Shown piece after piece: positions 43,429 to 53,528 of a stretch of DNA of 60,798 nucleotides. This DNA comes from Zygnema cylindricum (lineage: Eukaryota > Streptophyta > Zygnematophyceae > Zygnematales > Zygnemataceae), in contig JBBHKE010002215.1 in assembly GCA_037447655.1 (NCBI GenBank), forward strand, positions 1-60,798, in the 5' to 3' direction. The notes under the pieces were generated by a model that made no database searches, was not told the DNA's origin, and saw only the letters and a list, made by a program, of their open reading frames with translations. The translations under genes and the position numbers were made by a program. The first letter of the stretch is position 1; every line of letters starts with the position of its first letter.

Positions 43429-43664
43429 ACTGTTATCCCCATCATCTACCTCCTCCGCTGAGGCAGCCGTTGCTGCAGGAAACCTTACTTCTCTAAATCC
43501 TGGTGGAGTTCCCGAAGGTGGACGTTAAAATTCTCCACTGACGATACCCCAGTATCGTTTTTTGCACAAAGCTCCCATCATCATGGCTTCCCAATAGATG
43601 ATCCCAGATCCATTGAAGGTGGGCAACCTAGAGGGTGGGCCCCCTAGAGGGTGGGCCCATAACC

Positions 43665-44115
43665 TGCAATTGTGTGTCCTCCATTGGACCACAGAATACA
43701 AGAAGCCTCTAGATAGTATTTAACTAACCCACTTCAAGCCACAACAACTGCTGTCCAGGAAGGCAAAATGACAGTTTGACTGCACCCCTACGCAGCCTGG
43801 ACTCCCCTGAGTCCATCAGTGAAAACCGCCAACTAGGCGATAAGTTATGAGGCAAAAAAAATGCCAATTCATACAAACTCTCAAAGAGAGAGGTGACTAC
43901 CTACCAAAATTTTCTAAGTTTTGATTCCCTCTAATAACTTTTATCTACTGAAGTATATACCAATCAGATTACTGTAACCGTACCAAAAAGTACTACAACT
44001 AGTGTACCTTTTGTACGGCCTATGTACGACAAGGCTATTAAGCGGACGCGTGTCTGCTTTTCACTCTCGTCCGTACATTCCTCGAAATTCTTATGACCGA
44101 ATGTCATCTCTCCAC
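43665..44115 (-). repeat. Family B 5' LTR, part 1
   Basis: It starts after the primer site (43650-43664), with TGCAATTGTGTGTCCTCC. It contains CCAATCAG and a GTAC hairpin (CCGTACCAAAAAGTAC, about 43978-43993) that matches the family A hairpin in place but differs in sequence on both arms. It is cut at TCCAC by element C. Confidence 0.85.
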
Positions 44116-45150
44116 TGTTGTTCTACAACCATCGTTGCAGGCGGTGAACCAGCAGTATTAGTGGAAGTAGACATGAAAAACAGCAGAAACTATAAAGTAC
44201 CTACTCAACAGCCAACTTAGATCTGACACAAAATATGACTCAGAAAGCCAATATGCTTCAATTTTGCCACAGTGATACACAATACAGCAAACTGACAATT
44301 CCCAAAATTGCAGCCAATATGACCCAATAAACCATAAGATATGATGTCTAGAAGTTTCCCAAAAACTGCCCTTAGAAAATCATATTCCCAAAACTAGATA
44401 CTACAAAATTGTCTAAGTTCTAAGTTATATACTCACACTGTGTATCTAGTGATCTACACTAATTCGGGTAACTGTTAATACAGTTATTATCCTGACTAAC
44501 GACAAAGCATCCTACCTGTACGTTATTGTACTTTAAAAACCTAATTACTATTTCTAAAACATGATTAACGGAACACAATTTTTTTATCACACTAAACTAC
44601 AAACTAATGTTATTTAGATATTTACAGAAATTGAACCGTACACAAAATGTTCTAACCGTACACAAAACGTTCCAAATAATAGTTAGCGATGACCGCTAAA
44701 GTCCAGCCCAATGTGGTCCTGTAGTACGAGGCACCTGAGTGCTTCGTCACTTGTGGTCCCACGCGAATCACGCTTGTGGTCCCTCGTGAATCGCGCTTTG
44801 TGGTCCCAGGTGAATCGCGTCCGTTGGAACGAATTCGATCAACGATGGTACCGTCGAGATGTACTTTATGTTTCTGAAATACTCGGGACAGATCCTCTTC
44901 GTCCGATCATGTGAATCGCATCGTCAACTTTTTGACGCGTATGGCTGATTCTCGGCGCTACTCCAAAACCTGCATACGTTATTTCGCCGACACGTGTCCC
45001 TGCAAAAGTACGATACAGTACGATACACTCTACTGTACCTCTTGTTACAGTAACACTAATTAAGGTAAGTCTTATAGTATACTACTAGGAAAAATATCCT
45101 AAGTTATTTTTACCCCTATTGATTGAATAAAAGATTTATAAATTACAACA
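44116..45150 (-). repeat. 3' LTR of element C
   Basis: 1035 bp. It keeps an ATG at the position of the gag start, which the 5' LTR has lost. It includes several copies of a CTTGTGGTCC-type phrase between 44750 and 44820 and an ACACGTGTC G-box-like site near 44991. Confidence 0.93.
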
Positions 45151-45173
45151 CTCCCCTAAATCTTTAGACTTAG

Positions 45174-46340
45174 TTACTCACTTAGTCCAATAGCATCTCT
45201 GCAAAATTGTAACTTAGGAGCAGGAAGGGCTTTTGTTAACATGTCAGCCACCATCTTCTCATCTGGTAAATAACACAATTTAACGACTTTTGCAAGTACT
45301 TTTTCTCTAACAAAATGTAGTCTAACATCCATGTGTTTGCTCTTAAAGTGATGGCTGGGGTTAGAGGCAATAGCTATGGCAGCTTGGTTGTCACACCAGA
45401 TAGCTTGAGGGCCAATTTGCATATACCCAAGTTCTTGTAAAATGGACTTGACCCATAGGAGCTCCTTGAGGGCGGAAGCTGCTGCCATATATTCTGACTC
45501 CATTGTGGATTGAGCTGTAACCTTTTGTAATTTGCTACTCCAGCAGCAAGTTCCGTCTCCAATCTTCAGAACGAAGCCGGTTGTAGATTTCCGGCTTGGC
45601 ATGTCCCCATAGCTAGCATCGCTCCACGTCTGGATTTTCACCTCTCCTCCTCCGAGAACAAGCTTGAGATTTCGAGTACCTGCAAGATATCTCAACACTC
45701 TTTTCGCTGCTTCCCAGTCTGCCCTTTTAGGATTCTGCAGACTTCTACTCAAGACTCCCACAGCTGCTGCAATGTCGGGTCTCGTACAATTCATAAAATA
45801 TATAAGACTTCCAACTACTTGTCTATATGGCTTTGAAGCCATAAACTCTTCCTCCCCTGTCTCTAAACTCTCACCGACAATTATGCCTGAATCTGTATCC
45901 ATTCCTTCTAATTTCTGCCTGAATTCCATGGGAGTTACGGATCCTTTCACATCTTTCATTTCAAATCTTTCTAGCATATTACCTATTGCTTCTTTCTGAG
46001 TCAACATAATCAGCCTCTTGTTTCTGTCTCTTTCTACCTGTATTCCTAAAATGTATTTGGCCTCACCGAGGTCCTTCATCTCAAACCTAGACCTTAAAGC
46101 CGCTTTAATGCGGTTTATTTCATCCATTGACTTACTTATTAATAATAAGTCATCCACATATACAGCAATGTAAAGTATCCCATCCTCCCCTTGTAAGACA
46201 TATACAGAATGATCTGAGCTAATTCTCTTAAATCCCAGCCCAGTCAAAAACTCATCTAACTTCAGATTCCAGTGACGCGAGGCTTGTTTTAGCCCATACA
46301 AAGATTTCATCAATTCACACACTAATTCTTCCTTTCCCAT
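45174..46340 (-). CDS. Element C reverse transcriptase C-half and RNase H (open frame)
   Basis: 388 codons are open. RT: LVCELMKSLYGLKQASRHW, then YVDDLLLIS and KYILGIQVERDRN. RNase H: TWSDASYGDMPSRKSTTGF, MESEYMAAAS and CDNQAAIAIA, ending KMVADMLTKALPAPKLQF. The catalytic YVDD and the RNase H acidic residues are in place. A stop at 46341-46343 separates it from the RT N-terminal part (46344-46700), so the whole enzyme is not made as one chain. Confidence 0.9.
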   Translation of the reverse strand: MGKEELVCELMKSLYGLKQASRHWNLKLDEFLTGLGFKRISSDHSVYVLQGEDGILYIAVYVDDLLLISKSMDEINRIKAALRSRFEMKDLGEAKYILGIQVERDRNKRLIMLTQKEAIGNMLERFEMKDVKGSVTPMEFRQKLEGMDTDSGIIVGESLETGEEEFMASKPYRQVVGSLIYFMNCTRPDIAAAVGVLSRSLQNPKRADWEAAKRVLRYLAGTRNLKLVLGGGEVKIQTWSDASYGDMPSRKSTTGFVLKIGDGTCCWSSKLQKVTAQSTMESEYMAAASALKELLWVKSILQELGYMQIGPQAIWCDNQAAIAIASNPSHHFKSKHMDVRLHFVREKVLAKVVKLCYLPDEKMVADMLTKALPAPKLQFCRDAIGLSE

Positions 46341-48310
46341 TTAAACATACATTTCAGGTTGTTTCATATAAATTGTTTTTTCTAACTCTCCATGCAAAAA
46401 ATAAGTTTTAAGATCCATTTGATGTATTTCCATATTCTCTATAGCCGCTAAACTTAGCAAAATTTTAACAGTGGGAAATCTAACAACTGGGAGAAGGTTT
46501 CCTCAAAGTCAATACCTTCGTTTTGATTATATCCCTTGGCCAATAGTCTGGCCTTATACCTTTTAGTGGTGTTGTCCGGGTTCAGCTTCACCTTGAATAC
46601 CCATTTGCTGCCAATGGCTTTCCTACCCGGAGGAAGATCCACCGATTCCATGTCTGTGCCTCCATAATGGACTTCATTTCATCGTTTGCCGCCTTGATCC
46701 ACTGATTTCTCTCAGGTGATGAGAAGGCCTCCTGGATCATTAGAGGCTTCTCTGTAGCTGCAGAAAAAACAAAGTGAGGGCTTGCTTGCAGACGACCGCT
46801 AGATCTCTTTCCCCCGAAAACTCTGAGCCTGAGATTGTCCGCAACCTATGATTTCTCTGTTTAGTTTGAACCGTAACTTGATGTGGTACACAATGTGTAG
46901 TATTTCTTTCCACCTGAGGTGTAGCTTCTTGGGAAGCATCCTGTAAAGGTATCAGAGGAACTGAAGGAAGAGGTGTCCCACTTGCCGGTAGAAAGGAGAC
47001 TCGCTGCGTATGGTGAAAAATGACATATTCTTGCTTTTCCTTTGCCGGTTGATCTGGCACTTTAAACAGGTCAAGCGAATCTTGTTCGTCTTTAATCTGG
47101 ATATTTCTAGAAACAATCACTTTATGTTTCTCAAGTACAAAAACTCTATATCCTTTCGCATAATTGTCATACCCCATGAAAATCACAGGTAAGCCTTTTG
47201 GCTCCATTTTCCACCTATCCTGTCAAGTATCTAAAATAAAACACTTGCTACCAAAGATCTTAAAGTGACTAGCATCAGGTTTTTCCCCTGTCCAAAGTTC
47301 ATAAGGTGTAGTGCTAACAGAACTAAAAGCAATTCTATTTTTAATATAAACAGCACAGTTAAGTGTTTCAGCCCAGAATTTCAAATCTAGCCCTTTATTT
47401 GCAAGCATGGACCGGGCACTCTCTCTCACGGTCCTATTTAATCTCTCCGAAACACCATTTTGTTCCGGTTTATATGGAACTGTAAGATTGTGAGTGATAC
47501 GTTTCGAAGGAGAAATTCTTCGAATTCCTTCGATGTGTATTTTCCCGCGTTGTCCGATCTTAGCGCCAATACTGGAACTCCATGAAGCTTTTCCGCCCAC
47601 GCTTTGTAGTGTTTGAAGTGAGTAAACACTTCACTTTTAAGTTGCATGAAGTAAAATTTAGTGTACCTCGAGTAGTCATCTGTAAATGTGACCATATAGT
47701 GGAACCCACCAGCCGAAGCAACTTGTGAAGGACCGAGAACATCAGAATGGATGAGCTGCAGAACTTTTTCTGATCTATGGTCTGCTTCTTGTGGAAATGG
47801 CAATTTGTGGATCTTGCCAAGTGAACAACTATCACATGTTTATATAGGTTGAGATGTGAGAGAAACTCCATCAACTTTTCCCGAATTCACCATTTTCTTT
47901 AGACTATCATAATTCATGTGTCTTAATCTTTTATGCCACAACTCATTATCAGATTCGACACTAGAGTAGAGAACATCATTTTCCTTATATTCAGCCATCG
48001 CCATCCGGTACATTTTGCTCGCATCTCTAGTTCCTGTTACTGCGACTTTCATTTTCTTGCTAACAACCTGTCTCCTTCTTTTTAGAACAACTTCAAAGCC
48101 TTTGCTCTCCACTAGTGATGTGGAAAAAACATTTTTCTTCAAATCTGGAACATACAAAACATTGTGAAGGGATCTCTCTACCGACTTTCCCCCCACATCT
48201 ACCATCAATAATACAATACCCTGAGCTGAGGTTTGAACACTCATGCCGCAAGCATAGTAGATACTCTTTGGAGATGTTTGCTGCAGATTCGTAAAAGTCG
48301 CCTTGTTTTA
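46341..48310 (-). pseudogene. Element C protease-integrase and RT N-terminus, broken
   Basis: Right to left: the pre-integrase segment (ELWHKRLRHMNYDSLKKMV, about 47900), the integrase core in two frames (IHSDVLGPSQVASAGG near 47740; RSDNAGKYTS near 47560; NGVSERLNRTVRES near 47450), a linker with LNPDNTTKRYKARLLAKG at 46454-46651, and the RT start. The family motif DNGGEY reads DNAGKY here. Frame breaks lie near 47570, 47220, 46700 and 46490. Confidence 0.85.
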
Positions 48311-49370
48311 ACACTTGTGGGTAGACGCTCCCGTGTCCATGATCCATCTTGTATTATTTGGACCCTCTATGGCAGCCGCCATAGCAAATAAGTCCGCCTC
48401 CTCTTGCTCATTGAAGCTGAGAGACTCACCCTCCATGGCAGCCGCCATAGCAAATAAGTCCGCCTCCTCTTGCTCATTGAAGCTGAGAGACTCATCTGCA
48501 TCAGTTGCAGAAGCTGAAAAATGAGCATTTTCACGGGAAGGATTTCCAGAAAAACCTCTGTGATACTGGCTCTGTTGCCAACCTGGCCTGTATAAACCTG
48601 TCTCATTAGCCTTCTTCAATTTAGGACAGTACGTGTATCCATGACCCTTCTCAGAACAATAGAAACAAGTAGTAGTAGATGGCCTATTCTGCCTCTGATT
48701 AAACTGATTCTGATTCTGGTTAAACTGATTCCTATTCTGATTAAACTCATTTCTTTTGTCAAAGTCTGTTGCAAATACTTCAACCTTACCTTCTCCCTCA
48801 AGGATTTTTGTATTTGTTTCTTCTTCGAATATGAGATTATACGCTAACTCAAATGACCAACTAGCTTTATCATGACTCTTAAATTGAACAGACACACCCT
48901 TCATGCTACTAGGGAGACCTCTAATAAACAAAGCTGCTTGTTGAAACTCAGGAAATTACCCCCCCAGCAGAAAAGTGAGCATCAATGAGTGGGCAAAAAT
49001 TGTCACAATACTCAACCATAGTTCCCCCCGTGTATTTGTACCCCGAAATTTTTCGAGCCACCAAGAGCTTTTCTTGAACTTTCGCTTTCTCAAAAGCGGA
49101 TTTGAGGGATGTCCAAATCTCCCTCGCCTTCTTCATTTTCAGTCGAGAAATGACCAAATTTTATGAAATACAAAGAATTAGATTGTTCCTTGCCATTGAA
49201 TTCTTCTTCGCCCAAGTTGGATCTGTTTCATCAAGGGAGCCATACAAGACCCCCAATAAGTCAGCAGTTTCAAACGACGATTCAACCATCGCCGCCCAAT
49301 ACGTATACTTTTGCCCATTGAAGATAGGAATTCTTGACGAAAGGCTCATAACGTGTTGTTCTACAACCAC
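48308..49370 (-). pseudogene. Element C Gag with zinc knuckle and 22-residue tandem repeat
   Basis: The Gag core runs from about 49370 (SSRIPIFNGQKYTYWAAMVE) through 48948. A frame break near 48950 leads into an open piece (48308-48931). That piece holds CFYCSEKGHGYTYC (CCHC knuckle), a Q/N-rich stretch (NQNRNQFNQNQNQFNQ), a 22-residue segment repeated twice (LSFNEQEEADLFAMAAA), and WIMDTGAST, the protease start. The start codon in the 5' LTR is ATA instead of ATG (49410-49412). Confidence 0.85.
48363..48494. repeat. 66-bp tandem duplication in element C gag
   Basis: Two copies (48363-48428 and 48429-48494) differ at one or two bases. The unit keeps the reading frame (22 codons). Confidence 0.9.
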
Positions 49371-50335
49371 CGTTGCAGGTGGAGAGCTAGCAGTAGTAGT
49401 GGAAGTAGATATGAAAAACAGCAGAAATTATCAAAGTACCTACTCAACAACCAACTTAGAACTCACACAAAATATGACTCATAAAGCCAATATGCTTCAA
49501 ATTTTCCACAGTAATACACAATACAGTGAAATGACAATTCCCAAAATTGCAGCTCAAATGATTTAGTTAACCATAAGATATGATGTCTAGAAATTTCCCA
49601 AAAACTGCCCTTAGAATATCTTATTCCCAAAACTGGATACTACAAAATTGGCTAAGTTCTAAGTTATATACTCACAGTGTGTATCTACTGATCTGCACTA
49701 ATTCGGGTAACCATTACTACGGTTATTATTCTGACTAACGACAAAGCATCCTACCTGTACATTACTGAACCTCAAAAACCCTAATTACTATTTTCTAAAA
49801 ACTTGATTAATGGAACACTATTAATGTTATTCAGATATTTTCTGACATTGAACCGTAAACAAAACGTTCTAACCGTTCACAAAACGTTCCAAATGCTTTG
49901 TCAGCGATAACTGCTAAATTCCAGCCGAATGTGGTTGTGTAATACGAAGCACCTGAGTGCTTCGTCACTTGTGGTCCCACGTGAATCAAGCTTGTGGTCC
50001 TAGGTGAATCGTGTCCGTTGGAACAAATTCGATCGACGATGGTATCGTTGAGTTGTACCATATGTTTTTCGAAATACTCGGGACAGATCCCGTTCGTCCG
50101 ATCATGTGAATCGCATCGTCAACTTATTGACACGTATGGTTGACTGTCGGCGCTACTCTGAAAAACCTGCATACGTTATTTGGCCGACACGTGTCCAGCA
50201 AAAGTACGATACACTCTACTGTACCTTTTGCTACTGCAACACTAATTAAGGTAAGTCTTATAGTAGACTACTAGGAAAAAATATCCTAGTTATTTTTACC
50301 CCTATGACTGAAATAAAGATTTGTTAATTACAACA
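49354..50335 (-). repeat. 5' LTR of element C
   Basis: 982 bp, ending ATTACAACA before TCCAC. It is moderately diverged from the 3' LTR and lacks one of the CTTGTGGTCC phrases. The primer site beside it (GTTATGAGC on the sense strand) is degraded. Confidence 0.92.
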
Positions 50336-50340
50336 TCCAC

Positions 50341-50915
50341 GTGGCTCTAGGTCATGCCACGTCACAAAACGCCAAAGCGACCACTCCGGGATTTCGGCGA
50401 TGATGTGCGTGGTTGGATTTGGAACGAGACGCAATCTTAGCCGTTATAAATACTTGCGCGATATTTGTTTCGTTGTCAAAACAAAATGCGTGGTATTTGT
50501 TTTGAAACAGTGTCGTACTTCGTACTTTCATAAAACTGTATCTATGCAAACCGTATACTGTTTTAGTTAAATGAATTTGTTCCTCCTTATAGATATATAT
50601 ATCTATCACATACTATAGCATTTAGCATTGGTCATAGTCTTATAGGATAAAGTTGACCGCTATCGGCCAACTTGACGATCCAAAGGTACCAGGATCAAAT
50701 CCCGAGTCCGTTAGGTATATTTTTAGTAGCCTACTAAAAAAAACTGCTTGTTGAACTAACGTAGCCATGGATCAACCACCCTCTCTCTTTCAGTGAATAC
50801 AACAAGTATGGGGGCTGGAGAGAGGAGGTGGAGGCAAGCTGTCCGTCCTTTTTCTTTTCTTTTATACTAACCTATTAAACCTAGAAAATACTCTAGAAAT
50901 CTATTATTTTCAACA
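50341..50915 (-). repeat. Family B 5' LTR, part 2
   Basis: It continues the LTR cut at 44115. It holds the paired motif ATTTGTTTCG/GTATTTGTTTTG with TGCGCGAT and TGCGTGGT cores, a box-B-like AGGATCAAATCC (about 50689), and ends TTCAACA at 50915. Confidence 0.85.
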
Positions 50916-51311
50916 GCACGCTTATTTTTATCACAGTGGTGGGCAGCGAAATTTATGGCGTCTCGCACGCGTATTCTATTGAAGTACAATTTCAGTTGTG
51001 TATTTAGTGATATGTACTTCTCTTAGTTGTACTTTAGTGCGCATGTTATTTTCTATGCAGAACTGTTGTTTCACGTCAGTGTAATGTTCATTCATGTAAA
51101 TGTGTTTTTGTGTACGGATACCCTTATTACTATCCGGACACACTTTGTAATCATTGTACTTATTTTGTCTCGTAGTTTAGTGAACATTATATTTGACGGT
51201 TACATACGTCGTACCTTTTCACGCTTACGTTGTACTTTCACAATATTCATTGTAGATTAGTGGTTGTTTTATTATAGATTCTTTGTACGAAATATTCTTT
51301 TCGTTCCTAAC
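50916..51311. other. Unassigned spacer
   Basis: About 400 bp of AT-rich sequence between the family B LTR and the truncated family D gag. Nothing recognisable. Confidence 0.35.
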
Positions 51312-51482
51312 TTTGCGTCCGATGAGTACGAAGACATCATTTACCGTATGCAGGGAATGGATGGCTCCTCATGGACTTGGAGCATTACCATGGGGATAAT
51401 TCTTGTGAGGGAAAGCACTTTGGAGCTTCGTCGGGGAAGTAACAAGGTGACTGCATTTACAGCTGGTGGTGACTGGCGGAAG
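51312..51482 (+). pseudogene. Family D Gag fragment, left part
   Basis: The reading DEYEDIIYRMQGMDGSSWTW and ILVRESTLELRRGS matches the Gag region just before the zinc knuckle in families A and B (DEFENIVYRVQ, LVQENTIEIRRGG). The fragment stops at the E6 LTR and continues at 57723. Confidence 0.85.
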
Positions 51483-52406
51483 TATTGGTTTTTGAAAGCT
51501 TAAGTCTCAGCAAATTTATGTGACGGCGGGAAAATAGATTTATAGGGACACGCGTCGTCAGTGAAGCACATTGAAAGTTTTAATGGTACCGACACCAGTA
51601 TTCTAACAGCGCAGCTGCGACGCAAATGGAACAAGCGCAGCTTCGATTATTTTTGATATGGTCCGTACGGACCAAGGCAGTTGCTACGCAACAAGACAAA
51701 CGTAGCTCCGACTATTTTTGGTTTGGGACAACGCAACAACAGCGAAGCTGCGGATATTCGAATATGATCTGGAACTGGACTGCGCTGCTACGATTGAACA
51801 AAAATCGAGTCAACGGACGAGATTCACAGATGACTTATTGACAGATGTCTTTACAACAACTGAGTGCACATATCCGGACAAACGAAACTAGCCGGCGGCG
51901 AGTATTTGTACAACCACTTAGTACAGATTCTCAGTAATGTGATTGTACAGTGGTAAATTAGTTTTAGCGTGATTAGAAGTAATTTTATCTCAGTGGTAGT
52001 TTTGTGTTTTGGACATATCTCTTAGGAACACCTGTATCGGCGGTGTAGCATTATGTATTAGGACAACTAAAAGTAGATACTCACTAAGAGTATAAGAGTT
52101 AGGACTTAGAATGTTTTTTGTATCCAGACTTCCAAGTAGTAAACTGCAGACAGTTTTTTGGGAAATTTCTGAGAATTATATCTTGAGTGTTGTCAAGTCA
52201 ATTGAGCTGAAACTTTGGGAGTTGTCATTGTTTGTGCTACTCTATATTTTGATAGAGTTCTGTGAGGTTTGGATCATTGTATAAGATTTGGTGAGAACTT
52301 GAAGACTGCTGTTTGATAGAATTCTTGATAGTTTGTGAGAGTGTATCATGTCTACTTCTACTACTACTGCTGCTCCTCCACCTGCAACGGTGGTCGTAGA
52401 ACAACA
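51483..52406 (+). repeat. 5' LTR of E6
   Basis: 924 bp. U3 carries a perfect 14-bp palindrome GGTCCGTACGGACC (51660-51673) and several GCAGCTGCG/GAAGCTGCG repeats. The gag start codon (52348) is inside the LTR. Confidence 0.92.
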
Positions 52407-53519
52407 GGTTATGGGTCTGTCATCAAGAATTCCTATCTTTTCCGGTGAAAAGTATGTCTACTGGGCGGATATGGTGGAGACACATTTTGAGAATGTCCAT
52501 CTCTTGGACATATTGGATGGTTCTCTAGATGAATCTGATCCGTCATGGTCTAAGAAAAATACGCAAACTCGTTCTATTCTCAAATTGTGTATATCCGAGG
52601 ACTTAGCTATGTCTTGTATAAAAATGAAAAAAACAATTGATATCTGGAAGTCTCTTAAAAATGATTGTGAAAAAGCTAATGTCCAGGAAGAACTATTATT
52701 GGCTGGAAAAATTTGGTACTATAAGTACACTGGCGGTACAATGGCTGAATATTCTAACAAGTTTCGCATCCTTGTAGAGGCACATGCTTGTGCAGGTGGG
52801 GAGTTTCCTCAGTTTCAGCAGGCAACGTTGCTCATGAGGGGTCTCCCTCGTAATATGAAAGGAGCATCTGATATTCTCAAACAGAAAGATAAGTTGCTCA
52901 TGAGGGGTCTCCCTTGTACTAAGAAAGGAGCATCTGATATACTCAAACAGAAAGATAAAGCTAGCTGGACTTTACAGTTAGCTATCAATATTTTGCTAGA
53001 AGAAGAAGCTACATCTAAAATTCTCAATGTTGAGCTGGTAGAGGCTTTTAATTTAGACTTTGAGAGGGAAGGACAGTTTATTCAGCAAAGAAATCAGTCT
53101 AATCAGTTTAGACAGTTTAATCAAGGTGGAAATAGACAATCCAACAATGCATGTTTTATTGTAGTGAGAGAGGTCATGGATACAAAATTTATCCTAAGCT
53201 TAAAAAAGCTAACGATACAGGTCTATACAGGCCGGGATGGCAACAAAGTCAGTTCTACAAAAATTTCACGAAGCCTACACCTTGTGGAAATGCACTATTT
53301 TCAGCGTCTTCATCACTCCAGAATGAGACTCTAACATTTTCTAAGGAAGAAGACACGAATTTATTCGCTCTGGCGGTAGCTATGGAGGGCGCGAAAGACC
53401 CTCGATGGATAATGGATACAGGAGCGTCAGCCCACATGTGCTGGAACAAGGCCATCTTCAAAAATCTGAAAACAACGTTGGAGAAAAATATTTATTATGC
53501 TTGTGGAATGAGTGTTTAG
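52348..53519 (+). pseudogene. E6 Gag, starting in the LTR, frameshifted
   Basis: It starts MSTSTTTAAPPPATVVVEQQ in the LTR and crosses the primer site as QQVMGLSSR. Gag core: GEKYVYWADMVE, DIWKSLKNDCEKANVQEELL. A 22-residue segment is tandemly repeated (LLMRGLP...DILKQKDK). A frameshift near 53155 separates the CCHC knuckle (CFYCSERGHGYKIY; last Cys is Tyr) and the protease start IMDTGASAHMC, read at 53151-53519. A TAG ends that piece. Confidence 0.88.
52828..52959. repeat. 66-bp tandem duplication in E6 gag
   Basis: Copies 52828-52893 and 52894-52959 share TTGCTCATGAGGGGTCTCCC and keep the frame. A handful of differences show that the duplication is not brand new. Confidence 0.9.
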
Positions 53520-53528
53520 ACTCGTGCT

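Larger units (their letters stand above)
44116..50335 (-). mobile_element. Ty1/copia family C element, complete but decayed
   Basis: It has TCCAC duplications at 44111-44115 and 50336-50340. LTRs are 44116-45150 and 49354-50335, with a TGTTGT start and an ACAACA end. The internal part contains gag, protease, integrase, RT and RNase H, with several stops and frame changes except in the RT-RNase H segment, which is open over 388 codons. It sits inside the 5' LTR of element B. Confidence 0.94.
42095..50915 (-). mobile_element. Family B Ty1/copia, 5' part only, interrupted by element C
   Basis: The 5' LTR is split into 43665-44115 and 50341-50915 (about 1026 bp in total) by element C. The internal part (about 42095-43664) covers gag, protease and the start of the pre-integrase zinc region (WHKRLGHVH), then ends abruptly. 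Integrase, RT, RNase H and the 3' LTR are missing. Related to family A in protein but clearly diverged. Confidence 0.85.

Noticed and set aside
51601-51800. CRISPR-like or satellite array from repeated GCAGCTGCG phrases
   Set aside because: Irregular spacing, and the block is part of the E6 LTR, occurring again in the 3' LTR.
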